From NCBI GenBank assembly GCA_943736015.1, contig OX031062.1, positions 30,415,462 to 30,479,461 of the forward strand: 64,000 nt of DNA, in the 5' to 3' direction. Both the position numbers and the translations under genes were made by a program. This document shows, piece by piece, positions 60,901 to 64,000 of this stretch; position 1 is the stretch's first letter, and every line of letters begins with the position of its first letter. This DNA comes from Tridacna crocea. Its lineage: Eukaryota; Mollusca; Bivalvia; Cardiida; Cardiidae. Under the pieces are notes generated by a model that saw only the letters and a list, made by a program, of their open reading frames with translations, had not been told where the DNA came from and did not search any database.

Positions 60901-63372
60901 ATTTGGACAAGTCTATAATACTGTCGTTTGGTAATGAGTTTAGCAAATTCTTTAGCCAATTGGTACAAACCAATTCAAGTTGCATATGATTTTATATCTA
61001 ACAATTTCATACATGAGGAAAATGCCAAGCCTAGGATAACAGAAATATGTTCTAATCTAGATCTGTACCAATATAAAAACTTGGTTGACCTTTTTTGTCC
61101 TACTGGCAATTTTTTTTTGACACGCATCCCTTTTCTGAACGATCCTATGTTTTGCAATCTTCAGGGAGACGCTGTTTTAACCCATTACCACACAATCCCT
61201 ACTTTTGACGCCCCCTGAAAATGAAGCCTTTTGAAAACACTATGGGAAAAGAAGAAAATGCTGGTAGCCAGCATTTTCTCCTTTTCCCCCAGTGTTTTCT
61301 ACCCTTCCCAGAATAAATTGCAATTTTTCAGTCACCTTTATTTTGTCTTCTGCAAATGCTTTCAATTTGGACCAGTCTAAAATTTTCTCATGTGGTAACA
61401 TTATTTCAGTTATACTGCAGCTGCTTGTACACCAATCCATGTTTTCCGGGATTTTCTTTTTCCTGTACTCTATACAATATTCTTTCCAAGCCACTGGCTG
61501 CTTTCTCACGCAACAATGGCCAGTGGTGAGATAAGAATAAATCCTGTCACAATTACTATCATCAACTCTCTTTCAGAAATCGCCCAAACCAGAAATCGAA
61601 CCAGTGACCCCCAAGTGCTCAAGTCCTACATGACACTGAATGAGCTATAGGGGCTTGGCTAAATGTCCATGGGGTGTCCTTGGCACTCTGTGGGTTAACT
61701 CATTACCAAACGACACTATTTTAGGTTTGTCCAAATCAAAAGCATTTGCAAATAACATAATAAAAGTGGCTGAAAATTTGAAATTTGTGTTGCAAAGAGT
61801 AGAAAACATTGTGAGAAAAGGAGAAAATGCTGGTTACGAAAAGGAGAAAATGCTAGTAACCAGCATTTTCTCCTTTTCCCACAATGTTTTCTGTCTCAAG
61901 GACATCAAAAGTAGGGATTGTGTGGTAATGGGTTAAACTCAAACAATTCAAGCACAGTGTATGAAGAAAACACAACAAAGACTTTGTTACTGGTCATTCC
62001 CATGCGCAGAATTTAGTTTTGATACATTTGAAATAAAGATGAACAAACCAAAATATTTTCCTGTATGAGAGAAAAAGAATATGTTGGATTAGTAATGAAA
62101 ACAAGCTAACTTAGCTATTAACCCTTTACTCCATAGATACTCATTTCTACGCATTGCTTGTAGTAGCCTCTGGAAAACATTGTGGGCAAAAGGTGAAATT
62201 GCTCGTGACGAGCAATTTCACCTTTCATCACAATGTTTTCTATGCATCAAAAGGTGTCATATACACATAAGAAACGGCTTCATCCTTGCTGTTATTTGGG
62301 GCCAATTAGAGATACCATAGAAATACCTTATGGGGTAAAGGGTTAAGCAAATGAATTTTCATGAAAGTGGTTAAAATGTGGATGCACTCAATTCTTTTTT
62401 ACCCAATTCTGGGTTTTGAAGACTCTGTGGTGAAAGCCTTTTGAAAACAATGTGGAAAAGGGAGAAAATGCCGGTCGCAGCATTTTCTTTACCAGAGCTC
62501 CATATAAAGTGAGTGATTTTGATTTCAAAATTAAAAATATTAACTCTTCTCCGCTAAACCATATGTAATGGATACTCATTAGAATCTTCCCATCGAGACA
62601 ATTCTAAGGAGTACCCACAATATAGGATTTGGAAGAGAAATAATGGATTAAGAATACCATCAGTCCCTCTTTAAATATCTGGAGCTCTGTTTAACGACAA
62701 TGTTTTCTACCAAGGCAATAACAGAAATCATCATTTAAGCCAAATTTGATATCTGCAAATGCTTTACTCATTACCAAATGACAAAATTTTGGATAAGTCC
62801 AAACTGAAAACATTTGCAGAAGATACGACAAATGTGACTCAAAAATTGAAATTTGATGTAGGTAGGGCAGAAAACATTGTGGGAAAAGGAGAAAATGCGG
62901 GTTACCAGCATTTTCTCCTTTTCCACAATGTTTTCAAAAGCTTTCTTTTTCAGGATCATTAAAAGTCGGGATTGTGTGGTAAAGAGTTAAATAGACCAGT
63001 TAGAACTATGTCATTTTGTAAAGAGTTTAAAAAACAATACATCCGCCATGACTTTTCTAAACTTGTTACATGAAGCTGAGGAGGGAGTGATATGCAGACG
63101 TGATGCATCACATAGTCATAACAGAAATATCGAATATTAATTCAAAACGCTCTACAACAGACTTACAACGGGAATCGCATGCTTTCAAAATTACCGTTCA
63201 TCCTGCTGTTTAATCCCTCTTTAGTCAAAACTACCCTGTAACGTATCCTTACTAACGGATTAACTTAACCCCTCCGAAACCAACCTGGAATATCCGCAGA
63301 CAGATTAGTGCCACGAGACAGATTCTGATGGGTAACCCGATCCTCCCGCTCGATAATCACAGTATGTGACAT
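45325..63372 (-). CDS. SLC35A2: SLC35A2-type UDP-sugar transporter, complete gene (4 exons)
   Basis: Exons on the - strand are 63372-63285, 50747-50508, 48444-48347 and 45987-45325. Phases agree at each junction and the joined frame is 362 aa. The family is the SLC35A nucleotide-sugar/UMP antiporters of the Golgi membrane. Signatures are LKYVSL (36-41), [12 protein letters not shown] in the second helix, [20 protein letters not shown] (122-141), QLKILTTA (146-153), [13 protein letters not shown] (215-227) and [13 protein letters not shown] (291-303). [14 protein letters not shown] matches SLC35A2 (UDP-galactose) more closely than SLC35A3 (UDP-GlcNAc), as I recall those proteins; the substrate is therefore inferred. 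About ten hydrophobic segments are visible. The tail ([19 protein letters not shown]) is lineage-specific. Intron 1 is 12.5 kb. Confidence 0.92.
46012..46193 (+). mobile_element. TTAA MITE, degenerate, in SLC35A2 intron 3
   Basis: TTAACCAAACGATCC...; left arm shortened (ACATTAGTAACC); ends TAGTAAAGTGTT. It lies 24 bp upstream (in transcript sense) of the exon 4 acceptor. Confidence 0.65.
46246..46474 (+). mobile_element. TTAA MITE whose right end has become a splice-donor-like sequence
   Basis: TTAACCCTTTAATC at the left. The right end, read on the - strand, is GTAAGTCTTTCCC instead of TTAACTCTTTACC. Confidence 0.82.
46476..46574 (-). CDS. Candidate 99-nt cassette exon in SLC35A2 intron 3
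   Basis: Open in phase 0 between a weak acceptor (GGTAAAGCAG) and a strong donor ATGGTG|GTAAGTC supplied by the MITE end. The frame continues upstream to 46655. Inclusion would put 33 residues (containing [11 protein letters not shown]) into a conserved helix region of the transporter, so it is unlikely in the main product. No known domain was recognised. Confidence 0.2.
46822..47000 (+). mobile_element. TTAA MITE, right part decayed
   Basis: TTAAAACCTGTAACAAACAAT; hairpin with centre GGGTAACCAGC; arm lost after CCTATGACAAATTTC. Confidence 0.65.
47181..47410 (+). mobile_element. TTAA MITE, degenerate
   Basis: AAACCCTTTGCTAAG...GCTGGTATTAACCAGC (centre expanded by three bases) to TAGCACAGAGTTAA. 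Confidence 0.65.
47436..47630 (+). mobile_element. Fragment of the ATACCCC TIR element followed by a MITE 3' half
   Basis: ATACCCCGCCAGCGCTTCC and GACACACAGACAGACACAC match the ends of 35132-37436. From 47492 a MITE right arm and end follow (CATTTTCTCCTTTTCCCAC to GGTAAAGCCTTAA). Confidence 0.6.
47654..47886 (-). mobile_element. TTAA MITE with covaried centre
   Basis: TTAACCCTTTACC to GGTAAAGAGTTAA; centre GCTGATTATCAGC, fully paired. Confidence 0.9.
47883..48088 (+). mobile_element. TTAA MITE, degenerate, shares TTAA
   Basis: TTAACCCCAATATTTAAC; weak hairpin; ends TTTGGCAAATAGATAA. Confidence 0.6.
48109..48333 (-). mobile_element. TTAA MITE sub-family B, next to SLC35A2 exon 3
   Basis: TAATAAGCCTTTCCC to GGGAAAGGGTTAG, centre GCTCGTTACGAGC. 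Ends 13 bp from exon 3, close to its donor. Confidence 0.87.
48347..48444 (-). CDS. SLC35A2: SLC35A2 exon 3
   Basis: 98 nt. The acceptor read on the - strand is TTTATTTTCAG and the donor CATTTCAG|GTAATC. It encodes residues 110-142, including [19 protein letters not shown]. It is too short and split to appear as a long open frame. Confidence 0.94.
48445..49130. other. SLC35A2 intron 2, no other feature
   Basis: A 69-codon - strand frame at 48604-48813 has no recognisable domain; the rest is plain intron sequence. Confidence 0.4.
49131..49358 (+). mobile_element. TTAA MITE, near-complete
   Basis: TTAACCCATTACCACTCAAT to GGTAATGGGTTAT; CCCTGTGGG left against CCCACAGTG right. Confidence 0.9.
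49401..49954. mobile_element. 554-bp TIR element
   Basis: TTAAAGGTGGCCCTTCAGAA at the left and TTCTAAGTACCCACCTTTAA at the right, ~20-bp imperfect TIRs. No frame; target duplication unclear. Confidence 0.6.
49979..50142 (-). mobile_element. TTAA MITE, degenerate
   Basis: TTAATCCATTTGTTCC, CACTGTGGAAAAAGG, decayed right arm and end. Confidence 0.5.
50269..50491 (+). mobile_element. TTAA MITE 16 bp from SLC35A2 exon 2
   Basis: TTAACCTGTTTCC to GGTAATGAGTTAA, centre GCTGGTAACCAGC. It lies immediately downstream of the exon 2 donor in transcript sense. Confidence 0.87.
50508..50747 (-). CDS. SLC35A2: SLC35A2 exon 2
   Basis: The acceptor read on the - strand is ACATTATTTCAG and the donor CAGCCAG|GTAAGA. 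It encodes residues 30-109 plus the first base of 110, with [14 protein letters not shown] and [12 protein letters not shown]. Confidence 0.94.
50774..51040 (+). mobile_element. MITE fragment plus TTAA MITE with compacted hairpin
   Basis: A fragment (50774-50845) keeps GTGCTGGTAACCAGC. The adjoining copy (50846-51040) runs from TTAACCCATTACC to GGTAATGAGTTAT but has lost most of the hairpin centre (GGAGAAATGCTTTTCCC). Confidence 0.8.
51327..51569 (+). mobile_element. TTAA MITE with ~14-bp insertion in the arm
   Basis: TTAACCCTTTACC to GGTACAGAGTTAA; AACAAGTTCAGTAAACAAAT is longer than the family arm. Confidence 0.87.
51598..51645. repeat. Short foldback, GATC family
   Basis: GTAGATCAAGATCAAACTGC and GTCTGATCTTTGATCTAC, imperfectly paired. 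Confidence 0.65.
51646..52092. other. Intron sequence with a worn palindromic repeat
   Basis: At 51890-52080, several TTGACCTC(C/G)(G/T)ATCAATA-like motifs resemble the interior of the foldback at 52281-52406. Confidence 0.4.
52093..52266 (-). mobile_element. TTAA MITE lacking its left arm
   Basis: From AACGTAACCCAAAAATTG through a complete hairpin, centre GCCGGTTACCAGC, to GGTAAAGTGTTAA. Confidence 0.78.
52281..52406. mobile_element. 126-bp foldback element
   Basis: ATTAATCAAGTGATTTCGTA to its complement; near-perfect arms with inner palindromic CGGCC/GGCCG pieces. Confidence 0.85.
52484..52533. repeat. (GATT)n microsatellite
   Basis: Imperfect TTGATTGATTGATTGATTAA run. Confidence 0.9.
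52627..52935 (+). mobile_element. SINE, tRNA-derived head
   Basis: CCAGTAGCTCAGACTG resembles a tRNA 5' part/A box, and GGTTCGATCCC is a clean B box at 52688. About 230 bp of non-tRNA body follow, ending near an A-rich CCATTAAATTC. Confidence 0.65.
52987..53217 (-). mobile_element. TTAA MITE with fully covaried hairpin
   Basis: CTACACTCTTTAC to GGTAAGGATTAA. CACTGTGGAAAAAGG pairs exactly with CCTTTTTCCACAGTG; centre GCTCGTTATGAGC. Confidence 0.8.
53222..53290 (-). mobile_element. SINE head fragment (tRNA-like)
   Basis: On the - strand: GTTGGCTCAGTGGTGTAGTG as A-box region and AAGTTCAAGCC as B-box region. No CCA-ready end; not a tRNA gene. Confidence 0.55.
53516..53744 (+). mobile_element. 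TTAA MITE, start of a four-copy array
   Basis: TTAACCCATTACC to GGTAAAGAGTTAA; CACTGTG/CACAGTG stem. Confidence 0.9.
53748..53988 (-). mobile_element. TTAA MITE, diverged, 'ATGTGGAGACGAC' type
   Basis: TAAACTCATTAGCACACGAC to GGTGAGGAGTTAA; right arm shortened after GTTGGTTACC. Confidence 0.72.
53985..54213 (+). mobile_element. TTAA MITE sub-family C, near-complete
   Basis: TTAACCCTTTACTCCATAG to GGGGTAAAGGGTTAA; centre GCTCGTGACGAGC within GGTGAAATT/AATTTCACC. Confidence 0.88.
54210..54437 (+). mobile_element. TTAA MITE, diverged, end of the array
   Basis: TTAAGTCTTTAGCACACGAT to TTGTAAAGGTTTAA. Confidence 0.78.
54449..54675 (+). mobile_element. TTAA MITE, near-complete
   Basis: TTAACCCTTTGCCACACAAT to TTTGGTGAACAGTTGA. 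Confidence 0.87.
55018..55212 (+). mobile_element. TTAA MITE, right hairpin arm lost
   Basis: TTAACCGTTTACC to GTGTGGCAAAGAGTTAA; GCTGATAAC joins directly to ACTGCTGGAAAC. Confidence 0.82.
55275..56202. mobile_element. GC-rich TIR element, ~0.93 kb (possibly CACTA-like)
   Basis: AGTATGGTCACAAATCATT on the left; the right end read inward is CACTACGGTCACAATGTG. The interior is rich in GGCGGCAG, GCCGGTG and CTGCCACC and clearly higher in GC than anything around it. No transposase frame is present. The CACTA assignment rests only on the right terminal bases. Confidence 0.5.
56220..56430 (-). mobile_element. TTAA MITE, degenerate
   Basis: AGAACAAAATATTTGAC, CATGATGACAAATG, hairpin remnant AATGCTGGTCATG, end GTAAAAGGGTTTA. 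Confidence 0.5.
56466..56656 (-). mobile_element. TTAA MITE with shortened arm
   Basis: TTAGCTCTTTACC to GTGTGGAAAAGACTTAA; centre GCTGGTTGCCGGC. Confidence 0.8.
56862..57125. repeat. Compound (GA)n/(CAGA)n microsatellite
   Basis: About 260 bp of GAGAGA, CAGACAGA, GATA and CACAGA units. It produces spurious serine/leucine-rich frames on the - strand. Confidence 0.92.
57297..57467 (-). mobile_element. TTAA MITE with hairpin deleted
   Basis: Both ends and both arms are present (TTAATCCTTTACT; GGTAAAGGGTTAA), but the body runs from GAAATTTGTATC (repeated) to AATGTTTTCAAAAGG with no palindrome. Confidence 0.82.
57484..57550. repeat. Short foldback, GATC family
   Basis: ATCAGGATCAGACTGCAC and GTCTGATCCTTGATCAAC. 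Confidence 0.7.
57603..57786 (-). mobile_element. TTAA MITE, left end lost, covaried centre
   Basis: TTCGCAGACAACAATCTC to GGTAAAGGATTAA; centre GCTTGTTACAAGC, where both partners changed. Confidence 0.8.
57841..58032 (-). mobile_element. TTAA MITE, arm shortened, flipped centre
   Basis: TTAACCCTTTACC to GTGTGGGAAAGAGATGAA; - arms but GGTAACC centre. Confidence 0.78.
58085..58188 (+). mobile_element. SINE-like, tRNA-derived head
   Basis: AGAATGGCTCAATGGTG as A box and GGTTTGATCCT as B box at 58150. Confidence 0.55.
58189..58272 (+). mobile_element. TTAA MITE 5' fragment
   Basis: TTATCCCATTACCAGACAAT...AGCCTTT then GGAAAAAGGAGAAAGTGC; the rest is missing. Confidence 0.7.
58273..58508. other. 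No gene recognised
   Basis: A 76-codon + frame (58333-58563) runs into the G-run and has no recognisable domain. Confidence 0.35.
58509..58542. repeat. Poly-G tract
   Basis: About 30 G with two A interruptions; length may be unreliable in the assembly. Confidence 0.9.
58545..58950 (+). repeat. Tandem repeat, ~150-160-bp unit, about 2.5 copies
   Basis: AGGAGTTGC(C/A)TT and GAAATAGA(G/A)TGAAATA, then CCCTTTTTTCATG and CACAAGAAACATTCT, recur three, three, three and two times. Confidence 0.7.
59085..59320 (+). repeat. Dispersed repeat, copy related to 44020-44235
   Basis: Shared pieces in order with 44020-44235. This copy has a longer GGATGGGTGGACAGACAG tail. Confidence 0.7.
59322..59543 (+). 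mobile_element. TTAA MITE, right arm decayed
   Basis: TTAACCCATTACC to TTGTTAAAGAGTTAA; hairpin GGAGAAAATACTG / CAAGAATTTCTC. Confidence 0.85.
59761..59989 (-). mobile_element. TTAA MITE, 'GTGGCTCAAATG' branch, covaried stem
   Basis: TTAACCTTTTACT to GGTAAAGGGTTAA. AAAACTTTGTGGG pairs with CCCACAAAGTTTT. Confidence 0.9.
60252..60446 (+). mobile_element. TTAA MITE, arm shortened
   Basis: GTGAACCCTTTACACACAC to GTGTGACAAAGGGTTAA; GTCTGCAAATGC segment missing. Confidence 0.78.
60443..60671 (-). mobile_element. TTAA MITE sub-family C, near-complete
   Basis: TTAACCTTTTACCCCATATG to GAAGTAAAGGGTTAA; centre GCTCGTCACGAGC, the complement of the + copies as expected. Confidence 0.87.
60714..60942 (+). 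mobile_element. TTAA MITE, near-consensus
   Basis: TTAACCCATTACC to GGTAATGAGTTTA with a fully paired hairpin. Confidence 0.92.
61177..61398 (+). mobile_element. TTAA MITE, last bases lost
   Basis: TTAACCCATTACC to CTCATGTGGTAAC; CACTATGGG / CCCCAGTG stem variant. Confidence 0.87.
61562..61660 (-). mobile_element. SINE-like, tRNA-derived head
   Basis: On the - strand CCTATAGCTCATTCAGTG (A-box region) and TCACTGGTTCGATTTCTG (B box) are 40 bp apart. No aminoacceptor stem pairing was seen. Confidence 0.6.
61695..61936 (-). mobile_element. TTAA MITE with a repeated hairpin arm
   Basis: TTAACTCATTACC to GGTAATGGGTTAA. AAAAGGAGAAAATGCT occurs twice before the centre GCTAGTAACCAGC. Confidence 0.88.
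61937..62117. other. SLC35A2 intron 1, no feature recognised
   Basis: Plain AT-rich sequence between MITE copies. Confidence 0.35.
62118..62346 (+). mobile_element. TTAA MITE sub-family C, near-complete
   Basis: TTAACCCTTTACTCCATAG to GGGGTAAAGGGTTAA; very similar to 53985-54213. Confidence 0.9.
62383..62763 (+). mobile_element. TTAA MITE interrupted by two insertions
   Basis: ACTCAATTCTTTTTTACCC...GCCGGTCGCAGC, then a 199-bp TIR element, then ACAATGTTTTCTACC and ATCTGCAAATGC, where another MITE follows. Confidence 0.65.
62494..62692. mobile_element. 199-bp TIR element inside a MITE
   Basis: CAGAGCTCCATAT at the left and ATCTGGAGCTCTG at the right. The flanking duplication cannot be read cleanly. 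Confidence 0.5.
62763..62990 (-). mobile_element. TTAA MITE, near-complete, nested
   Basis: TTTACTCATTACC to GGTAAAGAGTTAA; centre GCGGGTTACCAGC. It replaces the tail of the host copy 62383-62763. Confidence 0.87.
63285..63372 (-). CDS. SLC35A2: SLC35A2 exon 1 with start codon
   Basis: ATG at 63372-63370 opens a 29-codon frame ([11 protein letters not shown]...LSADIP) ending ATTCCAG|GTTGGT. The phase matches exon 2, and the length gives the hydrophilic N-terminal tail expected before LKYVSL. Chosen because it is the only ATG-initiated frame near here with a donor in the needed phase. Confidence 0.8.
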
Positions 63373-63810
63373 TATCAGTTCTTTGGGAAAAACATAAGGT
63401 ATACTGACAAAATATGTTACTAAAAATTAGCTTGTATCTTCTTCACATCGTAGTTACTCATGTCGCTGTCACCATCCCTATTTGTCACCAAATGTTGACA
63501 CTATTGTGTATATCTTACGGATTGAAAAATAAAATCCTTTCACCGGTTAAAAAAGAAGCATCTATTAATAAATAACGGAAAGGAAGGGGTAATTAAATAA
63601 GGGAAAGGGTTGTTCGCTGCTTCTTTATATTGCCTATTTTTAATAAATTGAACTTTCATCATTCAAATAGAGTAATGACATAGCAAATATGAAAATATTT
63701 CTTATTTGCTATTGTTTAAAGGCATTTAAAAAAGGGAAATGAATCATCTCCTTTTATAACCTAGTGAACCAAACACAGAATTTCTATTTATTCAGCACAA
63801 TTACTTAATT
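63373..63810 (-). promoter_or_regulatory. Upstream flank / probable promoter side of SLC35A2
   Basis: Non-repetitive AT-rich sequence upstream of the start codon on the - strand. No TATA box or CpG cluster could be assigned. 5'UTR extent unknown. Confidence 0.3.
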
Positions 63811-64000
63811 TTAACCAATGACCACACAATCCCTACTTTTGACGCCCCTGAGGAAGAACCCTTTGAAAACACTGTGTGAAAAGGAGAAAATACTGGTAAC
63901 CAGCATTTTCCCCTTTCCCCACAATGTTTTCTACTCTTCACAAAACAAATTTCAAATTTTCAGTCACTTTTATTTTGTCGTCTGCAAATGCTTTCAATTT
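63811..64000 (+). mobile_element. TTAA MITE cut by the window end
   Basis: TTAACCAATGACCACACAAT through the hairpin to GCTTTCAATTT; the last ~40 bp lie outside. Confidence 0.88.

Noticed and set aside
52627-61660. tRNA genes suggested by GGTTCGATCCC-type B boxes
   Set aside because: No cloverleaf with a paired acceptor stem could be drawn; the regions continue into non-tRNA bodies, as in SINEs.
20585-62962. Many 60-100 codon open frames with recurring peptides such as [18 protein letters not shown]
   Set aside because: They are translations of the MITE hairpin and arms in both directions. They appear wherever a copy has few stops, vary with copy decay and have no splice or start context.
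1-64000. Endogenous retrovirus, LTR element or LINE coding regions
   Set aside because: No reverse transcriptase, integrase, capsid or endonuclease motif was seen in any frame, and no long direct terminal repeats were found.

Overview
The window is animal genomic DNA and most likely comes from a bivalve mollusc. Its coding capacity is low and intron-split, it is AT-rich, and it is packed with short non-autonomous transposons, including tandem-repeat-cored elements of a type familiar from bivalves. No bacterial operon, CRISPR array, rRNA or retroviral coding region was seen. Everything here was read by eye, so repeat boundaries may be off by a few bases and copy counts are approximate.

Two host genes can be assembled exon by exon, both with clean GT-AG introns. 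PRAF2, a PRA1-family four-helix membrane protein, lies on the + strand (three exons, 5333-12169, 178 aa). An SLC35A2-type nucleotide-sugar transporter lies on the - strand (four exons between 63372 and 45325, 362 aa). Both reading frames are intact from ATG to stop. They act in the same compartment (endomembrane/Golgi), but nothing in the sequence shows they are co-regulated. The 33 kb between their 3' ends contains no gene I can recognise.

The rest is dominated by one family of about 230-bp elements, here called the TTAA MITE. By my count there are about 100 full or broken copies, covering roughly a third of the window. Each copy starts TTAACCC(A/T)TTACC, ends GGTAA(A/T)GGGTTAA, and carries an off-centre hairpin of about 66 bp whose loop-free centre is GCTGGTAACCAGC. 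A paralogous empty site (filled at 22166-22394, empty at 27854-27857) shows that one TTAA becomes two on insertion, which fits the piggyBac superfamily. Throughout, '+ orientation' means the ACAATCCC end is on the left and the GTCTGCAAATGC part on the right. Sub-family B has a GCTCG(T/C)(T/A)ACGAGC centre. Sub-family C has a GCTCGTGACGAGC centre and unrelated arms (CATAGATACTC end).

Layout: 1-9.5 kb, PRAF2 upstream region and a deep nest of elements in intron 1; 9.5-12.2 kb, rest of PRAF2; 12.4-20 kb, tandem-repeat element, foldbacks and MITEs; 21.3-28.4 kb, segmentally duplicated block; 28.5-37.4 kb, two more tandem-repeat elements and MITE arrays; 37.9-45.3 kb, MITEs, including a MITE inside a hAT-like element inside a MITE; 45.3-63.4 kb, SLC35A2 with introns full of MITEs, SINE-like pieces, a GC-rich TIR element and microsatellites; 63.4-64 kb, SLC35A2 upstream flank and a MITE cut by the window edge.
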